Shown piece after piece: positions 1 through 11,579 of a stretch of DNA of 64,000 nt. The stretch is from Xylogone sp. PMI_703 (Eukaryota; Ascomycota; Leotiomycetes). Under the pieces are notes generated by a model. The model had not been told where the DNA came from. It made no database searches and worked only from the letters and a program-made list of their open reading frames with translations. Position numbers and translations under genes: made by a program. Positions within the stretch are counted from its first letter, which is position 1; every line of letters begins with the position of its first letter. The stretch lies in assembly GCA_021399445.1 (NCBI GenBank), contig JAJTUQ010000003.1:4650001-4714000 (forward strand), in the 5' to 3' direction.

Positions 1-591
1 TGTCGGTACATTGAGAAATTTGAATTCGGAACGGGAGGACTCTATAATGCGCTTGCCAGATATAATAATCACGCAGCGGAAGAACAAATCTCCATCAATA
101 ACTACTTTCACGCCATGCTCTCCAGCCAAAATCTTAAGACAGTACGGCTTAATCTGGGGAGATATACTTTGGACGAGGACGGAGGAAGCAAAAGAACGGG
201 GTGGTTCCACATCGGCTCGGTATTGGCCACGATTAACTGGCCACAGATCAGATGTGTGAGGCTTCAGGAAGTTTCTATAAACCAGGACGAGCTCGAGAAG
301 TTTTGCAATGGATTAGGTAACGGGCTGAGAGAGCTTTCTTTAAGTGGTGTACACTTGTTGACCGGGAGTTGGGTAGGGGTGCTAGACATATTGCGTGAGA
401 AGATTTCATCTAGTTCTTTGATAACAACATGTAGACTTATTTTCCAGAGCTTTAGTAGTGGCGAGTTTGGGATGATGAGAGAGGGGGAAGAAAGCTACAA
501 GCAGAATAGTCTCATTATCCGGTCACAGAACTACGTCTTGGGTTTAGAAATAGAGGATCCTCTTATCGTTGGCCCTGGTTATGTTGATTAG
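1..591 (+). CDS. LRR/F-box-like protein, 3' end (5' truncated by the window)
   Basis: Frame 1 is open from the first base to the stop at 589-591, so only the last 196 codons are visible. The first in-frame Met is at 115, but codons upstream of it read as coding. The text has leucine-rich strand/helix alternation (NLKTVRLNLG, GLRELSLSGVHLL) like the C-terminal repeats of fungal F-box/LRR proteins, which act as substrate receptors in SCF ubiquitin ligases. The F-box itself would lie left of the window, so the assignment rests on general similarity only. The TAG stop is followed by AT-rich DNA. Confidence 0.45.
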   Translation, partial: CRYIEKFEFGTGGLYNALARYNNHAAEEQISINNYFHAMLSSQNLKTVRLNLGRYTLDEDGGSKRTGWFHIGSVLATINWPQIRCVRLQEVSINQDELEKFCNGLGNGLRELSLSGVHLLTGSWVGVLDILREKISSSSLITTCRLIFQSFSSGEFGMMREGEESYKQNSLIIRSQNYVLGLEIEDPLIVGPGYVD

Positions 592-934
592 TTTAATGCT
601 CTATACCGAATTACTAGAGAAACCCATCGATATCAAAAAGAATGAAGAAAGACTTACATCTTTATAATGCTCATGGTCTAACATGCTGACTTCAACTCCC
701 GAGTGTTGTAGCAATCGCCATTCTGTTTCTTGAGTTATCGGGGAGAGCAGCTTCTATTCCAGGGCAAGTAAGTCTAGACTGAAATATAAATTAACTTCTT
801 TAAATTCTCCAACCAAGTTCTTTTTATGAGGTTACTATTATTCTTCAATCAAAAAGATGTTTTGGGTGGACCCGGTCATATGAGTGGTGTTGAATTAGAA
901 TACCAATTAAAACCATGTTAACGGCCTAAGAGTT
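592..934. other. intergenic, convergent 3' ends
   Basis: AT-rich spacer between the 3' end of the LRR-like gene (+) and the 3' end of the HET gene (-). No coding-like or RNA signal seen; probably two 3' UTRs and terminators. Confidence 0.5.
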
Positions 935-2983
935 TTATACGATATAAATGCACTCATCTTTGCTCCAACCAGAATCGACACGATCAGATATACTAGGCTT
1001 ATTAATGCAGCTGGGTAATTTTAGCACCTCTATAAATTCTTTCGAAGGTTTTTCGAAATGACCAATCCTCTGGTACTTCTGGAGATCAGAGCCAGTTCTC
1101 TGAAGTAACAGCCCTCTCGCCAAATCAGGGTCTATAGTATCCATAATAGGTAAAAGGTAAACCTCCGAGGTTGGTATCTCTAAATAATCTAGATTAGTTT
1201 TGAACTGGATGATTTTGGAATCAATCTTAATAGAGATACCGGCAAAAATATCCACACGATGGATACTGCCAGGTATCAGACACAAGTATCGGATACAAAG
1301 GCTCCCAGAGAGAGTCTTGCTGAATGGATCCGAAGGCTGAAGGCTAACATCCACTACTTGAATCCATAACCGCTGCTTATGTCTTGGCCCATAAGTTACT
1401 GTGGAATCCACTGAAGCCCAAGACCAGCTTGGTGCGCGGTTATGCAGCGGCCTCGCTGCCCTCGTACGGCTTTTCCAACATAATTGCGCTTCTAAATCCG
1501 ATTTCCAAAGGCCTGCTAAATACGTGTTTTTCTCCCGTTGCTGTATGTGACGTGCCAAACCGGAGATGGCAATCAACTTGTCCTCTGGAAAAGTCAGGTC
1601 ACAGCTGGAGTAGAGCCGCACAATCTTGTCCCAGAGAGCACGGGATAAAGGCTGCTTCTGTAAGTAGAAATCTCCGTACGATAATGTAGCTGGGAATATT
1701 TCTGGAAATATTTCACAAGCATTTAGGCCATTGCACTCCCAGAAAAGTTGGCTTGAGCTGAAAAACAGTGTACGCGGCGCCAGGATGCGTTCTTGGATCG
1801 CCCAGGCTCTACGTGCTAACGGTGTGGAGAATACACAGGCGTCGAATATTCCATCATCTACAGACTGGTATATTCTTTCAACTCCTTCAAAAACGACAGG
1901 AAACTGATGTCGCCACACATGATTTGGATCTCTTTCGAAGAAACAGCCGCCGTTGCCGTTCGTCGCACTAGTCGCAGCGATATTGATGGATGAGCAGCCG
2001 TAGACGCTGCTCATCAACTTTGATTCTTTCTCCCAATCATCCAAATCGTCCTGTATTATGCATAATGAATCGATCCAAATATATTGTAGGTCTAATGCTC
2101 TTGCAACATATATGGCATCTTGAAATGTTTGGCATAACATGCTCAGTGGTAGACCCTCCCGAAACCATTCCCAGTTTGCTCTGGTGAGTTTCAACAGTTT
2201 AATGGTTCCCCAGCAATGACTTAAAGTGGCATATCTAGGGTAATCCTGAATTTCTGCTGCCAGGCATAATCGTATGCTGTCATTCTCAAGTTTTATTAGT
2301 CGTGTGGGGATCGATGATTGTCCAAGCCGGCAGCCAACATGAGATGCACTACATCTATCATACCAAAGTTTGGCAAGCCCCAGAGCATCTCTGCTGTTGC
2401 GCGGTATCCTATCCACAAGTGAAGCTGCCGAGAGTGAGACTCGATCTTTGTATTCATAACAATAAATCCAGGAACACTCACACTCCGTAACGGCGGGGAT
2501 AAAAACCACTTTGCAGGCAAACTCTGAAGAGCTTCCTCCCACCCAATTACCCCTCTCAATGTCCAAGCTTTTTTGGTCCTCTTCAGCCTCTTCAGCCTCG
2601 TCAGACGTGTCATTTTCATAGAGCCATCTTTCGTCCTCCTCTCTACTAGATGGCTTCGCACGAAATCTTAGCTCCACCAGCCAGCAATCCCGTAATGACT
2701 TCTGACCAGTAGAGATCAACCTTCCAAAACTAGAGACCTGGATCCACCCTGGTACAGGGACAATGCCTTGATTTAGGAGATCAATTGTGGCGTCGACAAG
2801 TTCAGAGAGTTCTCCGCGGCTCGAGATGTTGTGCAGAAATTGGGCACAAAGAGGGCAACTACGGGCAGACGCTTGAAGCGAGAATACTGTAGGATGATGG
2901 GCTAGACGCGCACTGTATTCATCTTCTAACACTAGCCGCCAGCTGGATAAGATGTTAGCACACAGAGCACAGAGATTTGGCAT
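935..2983 (-). CDS. HET-domain (heterokaryon incompatibility) protein
   Basis: Intronless ORF of 682 aa. Residues about 251-400 carry a HET domain: YATLSHCWG opens it, followed by FQDAIYVARALDLQYIWIDSLCIIQDD, read in two parts, and a SSINIAATSA block. The N-terminus has two cysteine pairs (CALC at 5-8, CPLC at 43-46), a known kind of N-terminal feature in HET proteins, possibly metal-binding. An acidic low-complexity stretch sits near residues 128-140 (EEAEED). HET-domain proteins trigger incompatibility cell death when unlike fungal strains fuse, and in some the domain is TIR-related. The ATG at 2981-2983 is the first in frame. Several STAND/NLR-type genes lie within 30 kb, but nothing shows a functional pair. 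No breaks are visible. Confidence 0.9.
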   Translation of the reverse strand: MPNLCALCANILSSWRLVLEDEYSARLAHHPTVFSLQASARSCPLCAQFLHNISSRGELSELVDATIDLLNQGIVPVPGWIQVSSFGRLISTGQKSLRDCWLVELRFRAKPSSREEDERWLYENDTSDEAEEAEEDQKSLDIERGNWVGGSSSEFACKVVFIPAVTECECSWIYCYEYKDRVSLSAASLVDRIPRNSRDALGLAKLWYDRCSASHVGCRLGQSSIPTRLIKLENDSIRLCLAAEIQDYPRYATLSHCWGTIKLLKLTRANWEWFREGLPLSMLCQTFQDAIYVARALDLQYIWIDSLCIIQDDLDDWEKESKLMSSVYGCSSINIAATSATNGNGGCFFERDPNHVWRHQFPVVFEGVERIYQSVDDGIFDACVFSTPLARRAWAIQERILAPRTLFFSSSQLFWECNGLNACEIFPEIFPATLSYGDFYLQKQPLSRALWDKIVRLYSSCDLTFPEDKLIAISGLARHIQQREKNTYLAGLWKSDLEAQLCWKSRTRAARPLHNRAPSWSWASVDSTVTYGPRHKQRLWIQVVDVSLQPSDPFSKTLSGSLCIRYLCLIPGSIHRVDIFAGISIKIDSKIIQFKTNLDYLEIPTSEVYLLPIMDTIDPDLARGLLLQRTGSDLQKYQRIGHFEKPSKEFIEVLKLPSCINKPSISDRVDSGWSKDECIYIV

Positions 2984-3290
2984 CGGTACGGGCGGTAATG
3001 CTCAGCTCGAAAAATGCGAGCTGGTGAACTGACTTGTTCTGGCCAAGCTGAAATTATCTTTACAGTAGCTGGTTAACATGCTAGTCATGTGAGTAGTGTG
3101 AGCTAGCCGCCACTTGAGCCACTTCCCCACTATCAAAGCGTACAATGCCAAATCTACAGAGAGACGTAGAAATAGGGAACAGGACCAGCATTTCTGCAGA
3201 CGGTATCTGATGGAACACCGATATACCTGACAAATAGTTCAATTCCATTATCTAAATACATGTCTTCAGTACACCTAGTGTTTGAAACCG
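2984..3290. other. intergenic, HET gene promoter side
   Basis: 307 bp upstream of the HET gene and downstream of the next minus-strand gene. No coding signal seen. Confidence 0.4.
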
Positions 3291-5742
3291 TCAACTAGCC
3301 GAAGAAAGAGACCCACTGCTAGACCAACTGCTCCCACTACCTCTCTTACGACGAAATCGAATTCTGGGCCCAGAAAATGGCCACAATTTTCTCAAGCGTC
3401 TCATAAATCGTGATTTCCTTGTCGACACCGAGCTTGAGCTTACACTCTGCTCATCATCAGAGAAATAGTCATCAAGATTCGTACTTCTTAGAAACTCTTC
3501 CCCTAGCCTGTCCTCTTCGTTACTGCTGATTTCCGCGCTTGTATCCTTCTCCCGCTGATTCTTCAACTTTTCTGTTTCAACGTTTTTGCCGGACTGTTCG
3601 TTTTCTTTGTATACTGTCGTGTATTTCGCAAGCAAATCATCCACCTTTTCTTGGTCAACAACTGTGTCACGCTCCTCATCGATTTTTGGAGTATCCTTTC
3701 CATGTGTAGATTTTCCAGATAAGAATTTGAGAAGAGGGCTAGGGTTAGGCTTGGAGGTGTGTTTTTGGTGGTGATGCTTTGTCTTCCTTACAAACTCAAA
3801 TTCGGGCTCTAAATGATGGCGGTGATGATGTTCCTTCTTACTACTATCTATAGCCAAGACAATAGGCTCTTCTCGACGCTCACGGGCCTTGCGAGTATGA
3901 TCCCATAGAAAGTCTTGCTCGTATTCAGGAACCCAACGTTTGATGAGAATATAATTTGGGTCTATGTCCTGGTATATTTAGTAAATATTGAAATTATGGG
4001 AAGAGTCTTATCCTACAAATTCATATGGTATTCTGTATCGATTTAATGTTTCAATTGAAAGATAGCGTCGAGACATGCGTGTATATGTTTGTTGTTCACG
4101 GTCTAACGGTTGAGCGCCAATGTTTCCTGCTTCCTTGCTGAGAAAGAGTAGAATTTGCTGAGGCTCCGGTGAAACAAGCGCCACTTCTGCTTTCCTGACC
4201 TCGATAGCAACGAGTACTGGATCAATATTGTCTTGTTTCTTTGAATATTCGAGAACATAGTGTACATTAGCCTGCTCCTTGGGTGTCAGTGAAATTAAAG
4301 TGTCCCAGATTGGAGATTGAGTCCTAGAAAGGACTGCATTCATTTGCTTTTTTAGCTCCTCCTGCCTAAGTGCTAGTTTCAACAGATACTTCTCATCTCG
4401 ATCTCCTTTGATAAGATAGACTTCAAGACGTTGGTTTATAACGGACGTTTCTGGACGGGTCGTTGGTTGAGCTTGTTCAGGCTGGGTACTTCGTCCGGGA
4501 GGCGTCTCTTCGGGAGGAGTAGAAGCTTTAAGAGGAGTAGTTTTGTGAGTTTGTTTTGTGGTTTCATCAAACTCGACACCCTTTGAATTCTTCTGTTCCA
4601 CTGAGTCCCCGGGCATATCGTCCTCAGGGGAATTTCCAGAATCCAGTGGTACATTGAGCCTATTCCATGTCTCGATATTTTCACGTGGAGCATCTTGAAC
4701 TGAGTGATGTCGTTCAAGGGACCTGCGTACTTCATGTGGTAATATAGTTGAGCTACCCTCTGTATTCCATAAGCGGCCAATCTCTCAGAGACCTTGGACA
4801 ATAGAGCTAGGTAATCATAAGGTAACACTTACCAGTCTTAAAGGTCCGAGTTCGAGGCACCGCAGTCACAATACCCCGGCCACTCGCCTGCCACCACAGC
4901 TTTCCACCTCCTCGAACAGGACCTCCGAATATTGCGGCCTCAAGCGAATGTGTCAAGCGCTCCTCACGAGCTTTGAGCTTTGCAATAATTCCTTTGAGCT
5001 GTTTTTCACGCTCCAACTGTTTTGCAAGAGCCTGCTGACTTGAAATATTGCCGAGCGTTCTTATCACCAATTAGTATTCATCTCAGATACAAGGCCGGTT
5101 GATTATATGATAATCTAGGTCAATTAATGAAGACGAGAATCCCTCTGGAATGAAAGATCCCTGGACAAATGCAATATTCACTGAAAATTGAAATATCCGT
5201 ACATGCATGAACTAGGAATTTAAGAGCAAGATAGAGAGATAGGCTTACGTCGTCTGTTGCCTAGCAAGGTTGGAGATCTGCAACATCAACAACAGCTTCA
5301 ACAACAACCTCTCCAACTCTTGTCTGCATCTCGCAATCTTTGGCTCCAACCACGGCCATTTTAGATGATCCAAAGTTGACAAAGTCAAGTCCTTCGCTCT
5401 CTGCGAATTTGACAACTCACTCCCGGGCCTTCCAGCCTTATTCAATAACTGCACAATGCGCGTGAAAACCACATCGCATTGTGAAGCAATCTTATTCACA
5501 ACGTTTAAACCTTCGACGCTGAAAACTCTTCCCTGTGGTAATTTACTGTCGCGAGTAATTACATCTTGGAGTCGTTGCAATGCTGATGCTGTAGCGTTGA
5601 TATCGTTCGCAATGTCGCGAATACGTTCGTCTGCCTCAAGAGTTGCTTCAGTGTAGGTTTGGAGAGTGGCTGCTATTTGGAGGCCGAATCCTACGATACC
5701 GACAATGGAACCAGCTGCGCCTAGAGCTGTGACCGGGTCCAT
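3291..5742 (-). CDS. STAND N-terminal domain / DUF8035-like protein
   Basis: Four exons fit in phase: 5742-5249, 5059-4833, 4783-4017 and 3968-3291 (721 aa). The acceptor of the second intron could instead be at 4760. The first 60 residues (MDPVTALGAAGSIVGIVGFG) match the fungal N-terminal STAND/NACHT helper domain, found ahead of NLR-like NTPases. There is no NACHT or NB-ARC domain behind it. The middle has a coiled-coil-like stretch (QQALAKQLEREKQLKGIIAK) and a P/T-rich linker. The C-terminal exon starts with DIDPNYILIKRWVPEYEQDF, resembling the conserved block of DUF8035-type fungal proteins, then becomes His/Lys- and Ser/Arg-rich. It may be a signalling adaptor; that is inference. First intron 189 nt, third 48 nt. 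Confidence 0.75.
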
Positions 5743-6327
5743 AGATCAAAGCGTCAGGAGCATTTCTGGATATCTTGGAAGAGCCTGGAACACTTTGGAT
5801 GAGTGGAGGTGAGATATTGGAGGTCGGACGTCCAGCGCTACGCTCCTTGCAAGTTCTAGAGGTGTCAGAATGTGTTTTAGTCGAAAATGCTGAGTGTTTT
5901 GATTTTACGTGCGACTCTCTTCCGTACTGTGCGATATTTGTTCCGAGCTGTAATGCTTGGAGTTATGATTGGACGAAGAAATTATCAGCTCTCCATTCCC
6001 GTGTACTTGGCGTGTACCACATCCCTCAACAAGAGGCCATAATGATCGATTTCAAGAGATCTAATTGGCTAACGATCCTGGCGGTAAATGTGCGATCGCA
6101 CATTTTTCACCTACAAGTAGCAAGCTTACTTTCCGAGCGAGTGTCGTTTTGGTCAACCGTAGTTATCTGATACATGTGATACTTAGGTCATAAGATCCAT
6201 TTTCCCGATTACCTATTGCTACAAGTACTAATTCAAATACTGTCTTACTCAAATGCTCACACTAGAATCCTGCATTGTAAATTGATCTGTTAAGCTTATC
6301 ATATATATCATTCGCAATCATGCTTCC
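5743..6327. other. intergenic, upstream of STAND-N gene
   Basis: 585 bp between the start of the STAND-N gene and the 3' end of the CorA-like gene, both on minus. A 131-codon plus-strand ORF here has no protein-like character and is rejected. Presumably promoter plus 3' UTR. Confidence 0.4.
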
Positions 6328-8138
6328 CTAAATTATACCTTGATCTTTTCGTGAAGTCCCAAACTGTCCTTCCACATCTGTTTCATCCCTAGACTGAGTT
6401 TCCCTCCATGTATGACCTCTCACACGCCTTCTACTCCAATACTCCCACACCCACCAAATAGAAAATGTAAATACGATCAATGGTAACGTAATTGCTAAGT
6501 AGAACCACATCTCAGGCTCTGCTCCGAGTTTCATAACTCCTGATAATGATTCCACGTGTATATAGCCCATTGACAATAGACTTGCTGTGAAAGAGGCAGG
6601 AATATATATTAGGGCAATAACTGTTATGGTCCGCATACTTTGAGCTTCCTGGATAGTTTTATGAGTGAGTGCCATCATGGCATTGCTATCTTGAAGGGAA
6701 ATTGTATCTCGGAGCTTTATTGATGACTACTGTCAGCTTTGATAGACATGAGATCAAAATCTGGGACTGAGTGTAGCAGAGATAGAAGGAATCGAGTCTC
6801 TTACATGGATAAGTAGTCGGTCGATTTCTTGTATTGTGTAAGTAGCCTGCTGCTTCAAAAGACTCTGTTCCTTGCTACATAGTCCTACGTTCGTCTGAAA
6901 CTGTTTATATCGTTCAGTAAATTTGCAGCCTTCCAATTCTTCCCTTCTAATAGCCTCTTGAGACAATCGACCCAGCACATCTAAGTTGAGTTCCAATGCA
7001 TAACACATCATACTTAGCTGTGTTCTTAGACTATCCAGTTCTTGCAGGGAAGAAAACGAGACTTGTTTCTTGCGAGCATCTACTTTACTAAACAAATACT
7101 CTTGATTCTGAATACTAACTTAGTATGTGTCAGCAAGGTTGAAAGTTGAGTGCTTACAATATTAGACAAGCATTCATTCATAGATGCAAAATACGAATCC
7201 CAATTGCAACTTAATGTACCCAGATGCAGCTCATGTAGATGAGTCCAGTGGTTGGGAAGGTCTTTAATACTTTGGTCTCTCATGATCTCTCCTATTCTCG
7301 ATTTTACCCGAGCAGAACTCTGGACTAGAATACAGTTCGATGCTTCGATATGTGTGTCAAATTTCTGATAAATGCCCATTTGACGTATGGACCATGGTTG
7401 ACGCGGGCGCCCGTTGTTCTCGATATGCTTGAGGGTATATGCCGTCTCAAAAACTTAAACGATTTGATTAGCACCATATATGTTTGGAAGTAAGCAGGAA
7501 GTCGAACTTGAATTATTAGTCTTATCCATTCCATTAATGAAATAAGCTTTATTACACAAGGCTGCACCTCCGAAAATCTCATTTGTGTGAAGTTTGAACG
7601 TAGAGAGAACATACGCAAATTCTGGAAATACATTCCTGGTAGACAAAAGAAGCCTTATAGCATCTTTAGATATTTGCAATGGGGCTCTAGAGTGAGTTTG
7701 ATAAATAGAGCTTTAGTTGGGTACAAGTCAATAAGGTCTCAATATCTCGAAAAATTAGAAATATCTTACAATATCCAACTACTATTCTTCTCAGTACCGC
7801 TAGCACCGAACCGTTCATTACTTTTATTATTTCTAAGTGTATTAGGTCTGAATATCGTAGTAGTTCTGAATATGCTCACAGATATTTTTCGAGGTCTTCG
7901 ATGCTTGTGCTTGTATGTGGCTTTGCTCCTTTACTAACGTAAGCAAGAACATTATAATTTGTATTTTGATCGACTGAATTAAGATACCTAATGGGCTAAC
8001 TATACAAGCTTCAATATCAATTGCCTTCGTTGTAGCAAACATCCGTGGCGTGTTAACTTCGAAATGCCCGATAGTAAAGGTGGTATCCGCGAAAAAGGAG
8101 CTGCGCGCAGCTTCGCTATTTGCAGGCCATTTGGCCAT
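6328..8138 (-). CDS. CorA-like membrane protein (fungal CorA-like transporter domain)
   Basis: Seven exons fit in phase: 8138-8058, 7995-7880, 7832-7770, 7710-7508, 7453-7158, 7107-6805 and 6726-6328 (486 aa). The first two are least certain. Conserved blocks of the fungal family can be followed across junctions: SIEDLEKYL, THSRAPLQISKDAIRLLL, PWSIRQMGIYQKFD and a long helical region ending TYTIQEIDRLL. The C-terminus has two membrane segments (TITVIALIYIPASFTASLLS and WFYLAITLPLIVFTFSIWWV), the CorA topology. CorA proteins move Mg2+ as pentamers, but the GMN signature expected at the end of the first segment reads SMGY here, so transport is doubtful. The soluble N-terminal half may be the functional part. 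Confidence 0.75.
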
Positions 8139-8400
8139 AGTAGCTATAACTCATTTCAGAATATTGAAATCTAATGATTATGACTGATAAAAATCGTTTT
8201 CAGGAATTATGAGAGATTGCGTCGCATGCAGCTTCATGATCGTGCATTCAGCCTCACGCAAAAACAGTGGAGGCACAGCGGGGAGCCTGACCATAGATAT
8301 GCAGTAGCCAGCACTCGACTTCAATAGGCAAAGACGCTAGTTTTAGCCCTCCTTGATGCGGACAACACCTGCAGATATGCAATTTCCTCCTACTCCCCCG

Positions 8401-8766
8401 TCAGTGGCCGACTCGCATATTCAATAACTTGCCTACCTCTGTAATTGGCCTTGGAGCTACCACGCGGTGGGTGCCTTCGGAATTCGTCTGTATCTACTCA
8501 GTAGTTGCTTTTAAGACAGATATCAATTCGAAACTTACTTCAAAGCTGTATTGGGATATCCTGGTTATCCCATCCTCAGCCGGATAAGAAAATCGTTGTT
8601 TGAGAAAGTCGACTAGATCGTTCAAATCAACATATTTTGAGATGTCAGTAACGTAGGTCATCGGCTCAGACGAGCCTTTGGATTTTGATGAGGCTATGGA
8701 CCACCAAGAAGAACTCGACTTTGATGAAGATCTTGACTTCAACGAAGACCAAGATGAGATCCTCAT
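8401..8766 (-). CDS. small protein of unknown function
   Basis: Two exons, 8766-8539 and 8493-8401, joined by a 45-nt GTAAGT...TAG intron in phase, give 106 aa. I do not recognise the family. The N-terminal 35 residues are Ser/Lys-rich low complexity; the ATG at 8661 (MTYVTDISKYVDLNDLVDFL) could be the true start. The second exon continues smoothly (IQTNSEGTHRVVAPRPITEV), which favours this strand. The opposite strand carries an Asp/Glu-rich ORF (8678-9013) that is just the mirror of the Ser-rich segment. Confidence 0.4.
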
Positions 8767-9209
8767 TGTATATGTACGTAGAGACAGTTCAAATAATGGT
8801 CAAAGTGGATTTGACCTTGTGGGTCTGCCAGAATTTATGTCCTATGCAGGTCAGTCCGACAGCATTGTTTTAGGCTCCAATACAGCTATCTACGGCCTGC
8901 ATCATCAGCTGAACTGCAAGTGCTGCGCCAGCCGACGAGGCGTACTCACCCAATCCAGTCATCGGGTCTTCGCCTCAGATATGTTGGAGAATGGTTCATC
9001 AAGTTCACTCTAAGTGCAGTTTAAGTACGTTGCCTGTTTTGAAGAACTAGTTGTTGATTATGTGCCATATTTATTGATTAGCTTTTATGCCACATAGGTT
9101 CGAATATTCCACCAAGAAACCTTTGAAATCCTCAGGCATTCCAAATGGACGTAGAAAACGTGCCATCCACGCAACATGCAAGGCCCAGAAGCCGTACGGA
9201 GTGTTGGAT
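8767..9209. other. intergenic
   Basis: 443 bp. A minus-strand ORF at 9071-9283 overlaps the last permease exon in another frame and looks like 3' UTR. Nothing else seen. Confidence 0.4.
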
Positions 9210-11579
9210 CTAGTGACCCATGAAACGATTCCATAAATTAATTGCCCACGAATCTGGGAAACGTGTGTCATCTGAGCCACCAAATAGCCAGTATAGAAAG
9301 CTTGGTTTCTATGAAACTATCAGCTGAGCCACAGGATTGCTTCATGTTGTCCACTTACCACAGCATCCGACGGAAAGTGAATCACTAACTTCCTTCTCCA
9401 GCCGTAATGTGGCTCATGTTGTTCAGATTCCTGGATCGACGGATAAACTCCAGCTAGATGTAAAAATGTTCTTTTAGGGGAAGCTGATTCACCGTATTTG
9501 TTAATTGCAAGGCCAAGGACACCATAATAATACACAGTGGCCGCCATAGCGATTACGATCACTATTACAATGTAGTACCATCCTTTTACCTCTTCTGGTG
9601 TATCGCTGGCGGTAATGTACGGCCCAATAAGAGGCACTACGATCACATAGGCATTGAAAGCGAAATATAGACCTGCAAAGATTATCTTTCCGGTCCACGT
9701 TCGAAACAAAATAAACTCTGTAGAATTACTCCATCGTCGTTGGGTAGGCGCTGGAATAGATCTGCTGAACAGGAATAGGAATCCAATACTGATGAAAACT
9801 ATTGAGAACAATTAGTCTCACGAATATAAGACAGGGTAGGTTTTCATACCTCCTACCCATCCTGACGCATATGCCTGCAGATTTCCAGAAAAGCTAATTG
9901 ATTCCGCTATGCTGTCCATTCCAGATGTAGCTGAGATTAAAATAACAGTGAATATCCAGTGAAGTATCAGCCCACCCTGTGGCGTAGGGAATTCCGACCG
10001 CCTCCTCAGTTGTGTCTGCGAAGGCGAGGGTATCGGCGACCGCCAGATCTTAGACCAGGGCATTATATTACTGATTCCAATAACTTGTTTTACTTCTAAT
10101 TCTTAGCGGAAACACAATATTGGTAGGGCTTTCAACTTCACCTACCTCTTGCAGAAGTATAAATCATTGAAAGGAGACTACCGCTTGCTGATATTGCAAT
10201 AAGTATAGCCCAAGCTAGCCTCGCTTTGGCTCCTCCTCCAAAGAACTATTTGAATATTAATCCGCTGTTCGTAAAATGAAACAGGAGCGTGGCATACAAT
10301 AGGCACGAATGACTCAGACAAATTGAATTTTTCAATGACGTGGTAAGGTATAGCAAGAAGCTACCATTCCGTGAGTGATTATGCATATAACCCTCCAGAT
10401 TCAACTTACGAATACCAAATTAACTAGAAAATATAATATACCAACTGTCAAGACTGCAATAACAAAACCTTTCGTTAGTATTCGGTGGTTTGAAATCTCG
10501 CCAGATACCTGGAAGACCATGAGCGTCGTATACAGAATAAAATTCCTCAAATCAAAGCTTACAAAAGTAGCGTTTTCCCATCCAGTGAAAGAAAATATAA
10601 TCAGTAGAAATGCGCTTGTACTTGCAGAAGCTCTTTTAGTCGAGGTTTCATGCTGCGACCAGTCTGCTTCAAAGTGATGGCTTGCCCAGACAATCCCAGC
10701 GACTATCACAATCAAGAGGAGACACACCTTAAAAAGGGCTAGAACTTGGTTAAGCATTCGTCCAGCACGGCCGGAGAAATAATGTAGAAGGCAAAAGAAT
10801 GACAGTGCAACAATTGCAATGAATCGAAGGAGTCTTCTCTCTGGCACGAACGTTGTGTCATGGGTATTTGCACTAATTAGGACTTGGTTCGCAAATTGCA
10901 TACTATTTGTTGCGGTATTATAGGTAAACACAAAGTAGAATGTGTATAGAGTATATGCCAACATTGGTGGGCTTGGCAGAGTTTCGTCGAGCTTGGAGGT
11001 GTAAGTATTGCACATAAATTTAGAGCAAAGGAAGGACTATTTGTCTTACATAAATGAGCTCACCTCCCGTATGAGGTAGTTTTCTTGAGAATTCAATATA
11101 TAGCAACATACTATGAAGATAATCAGATAGGAATCTGAAATGTAATTGTTCTATGCCGACCTCACAACGGTGTATATGAATCCAATAAACCAGAGTCCCA
11201 GCGCTTCTCCTTTGCTTCCTGTAAGCATCAAGACAGCTGGTGGCTGAAGGAATATGCCAGTTCCAATCATTTTATTCACAATGAAAGCACAAACGTCGCG
11301 CCAGTTTAATGGATGTACTGGGTCAGGACCCTGTTGAGCAGCCTCAACCGAGTCTTCGAATGGATGAGAATCAGAGCTTCCATCTGATTTCTCATCATGT
11401 ATTGCGACATCAGCAGACGGGCTATTTCCATTCTCACTTTGCTGTGGCTGATCCAGAGGATCTATGCTTTCGATAGCTTGCGTTGGATGATGTCTATCAA
11501 TTCTTTCCCCATTCACGTCGAGTTCAGACTGATCAGAAGGGAACCTGTCCGAATTCCACTCATTGAACTCCAGGCTCAT
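9210..11579 (-). CDS. MUP1/MUP3-type methionine or amino-acid permease (APC family)
   Basis: Nine exons fit in phase: 11579-11161, 11110-11050, 10991-10563, 10508-10410, 10360-10307, 10245-10146, 10092-9850, 9798-9359 and 9308-9210 (647 aa). A long hydrophilic N-terminus (about 110 aa, D/E/S/Q-rich) precedes a membrane core that opens with FIVNKMIGTGIFLQPPAVLML, the TM1 helix-break motif of L-type amino-acid transporters. HTGGELIY, TGWENATFVSGEISNH and SASGSLLSMIYTSARVKQVI match conserved blocks of fungal high/low-affinity methionine permeases. It should import amino acids at the plasma membrane. The first intron uses the unusual donor GTCGGC; with it the reading is VVSMLLYIEF and no frame break remains. 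Many introns are 50 nt or less. It is divergent from the kinase gene. Confidence 0.85.

Noticed and set aside
11050..11170. Apparent frameshift between permease exons 1 and 2
   Set aside because: Using the donor GTCGGC at 11160 (after GTGAG) and the acceptor at 11111 restores the frame and gives VVSMLLYIEF, which fits the family.
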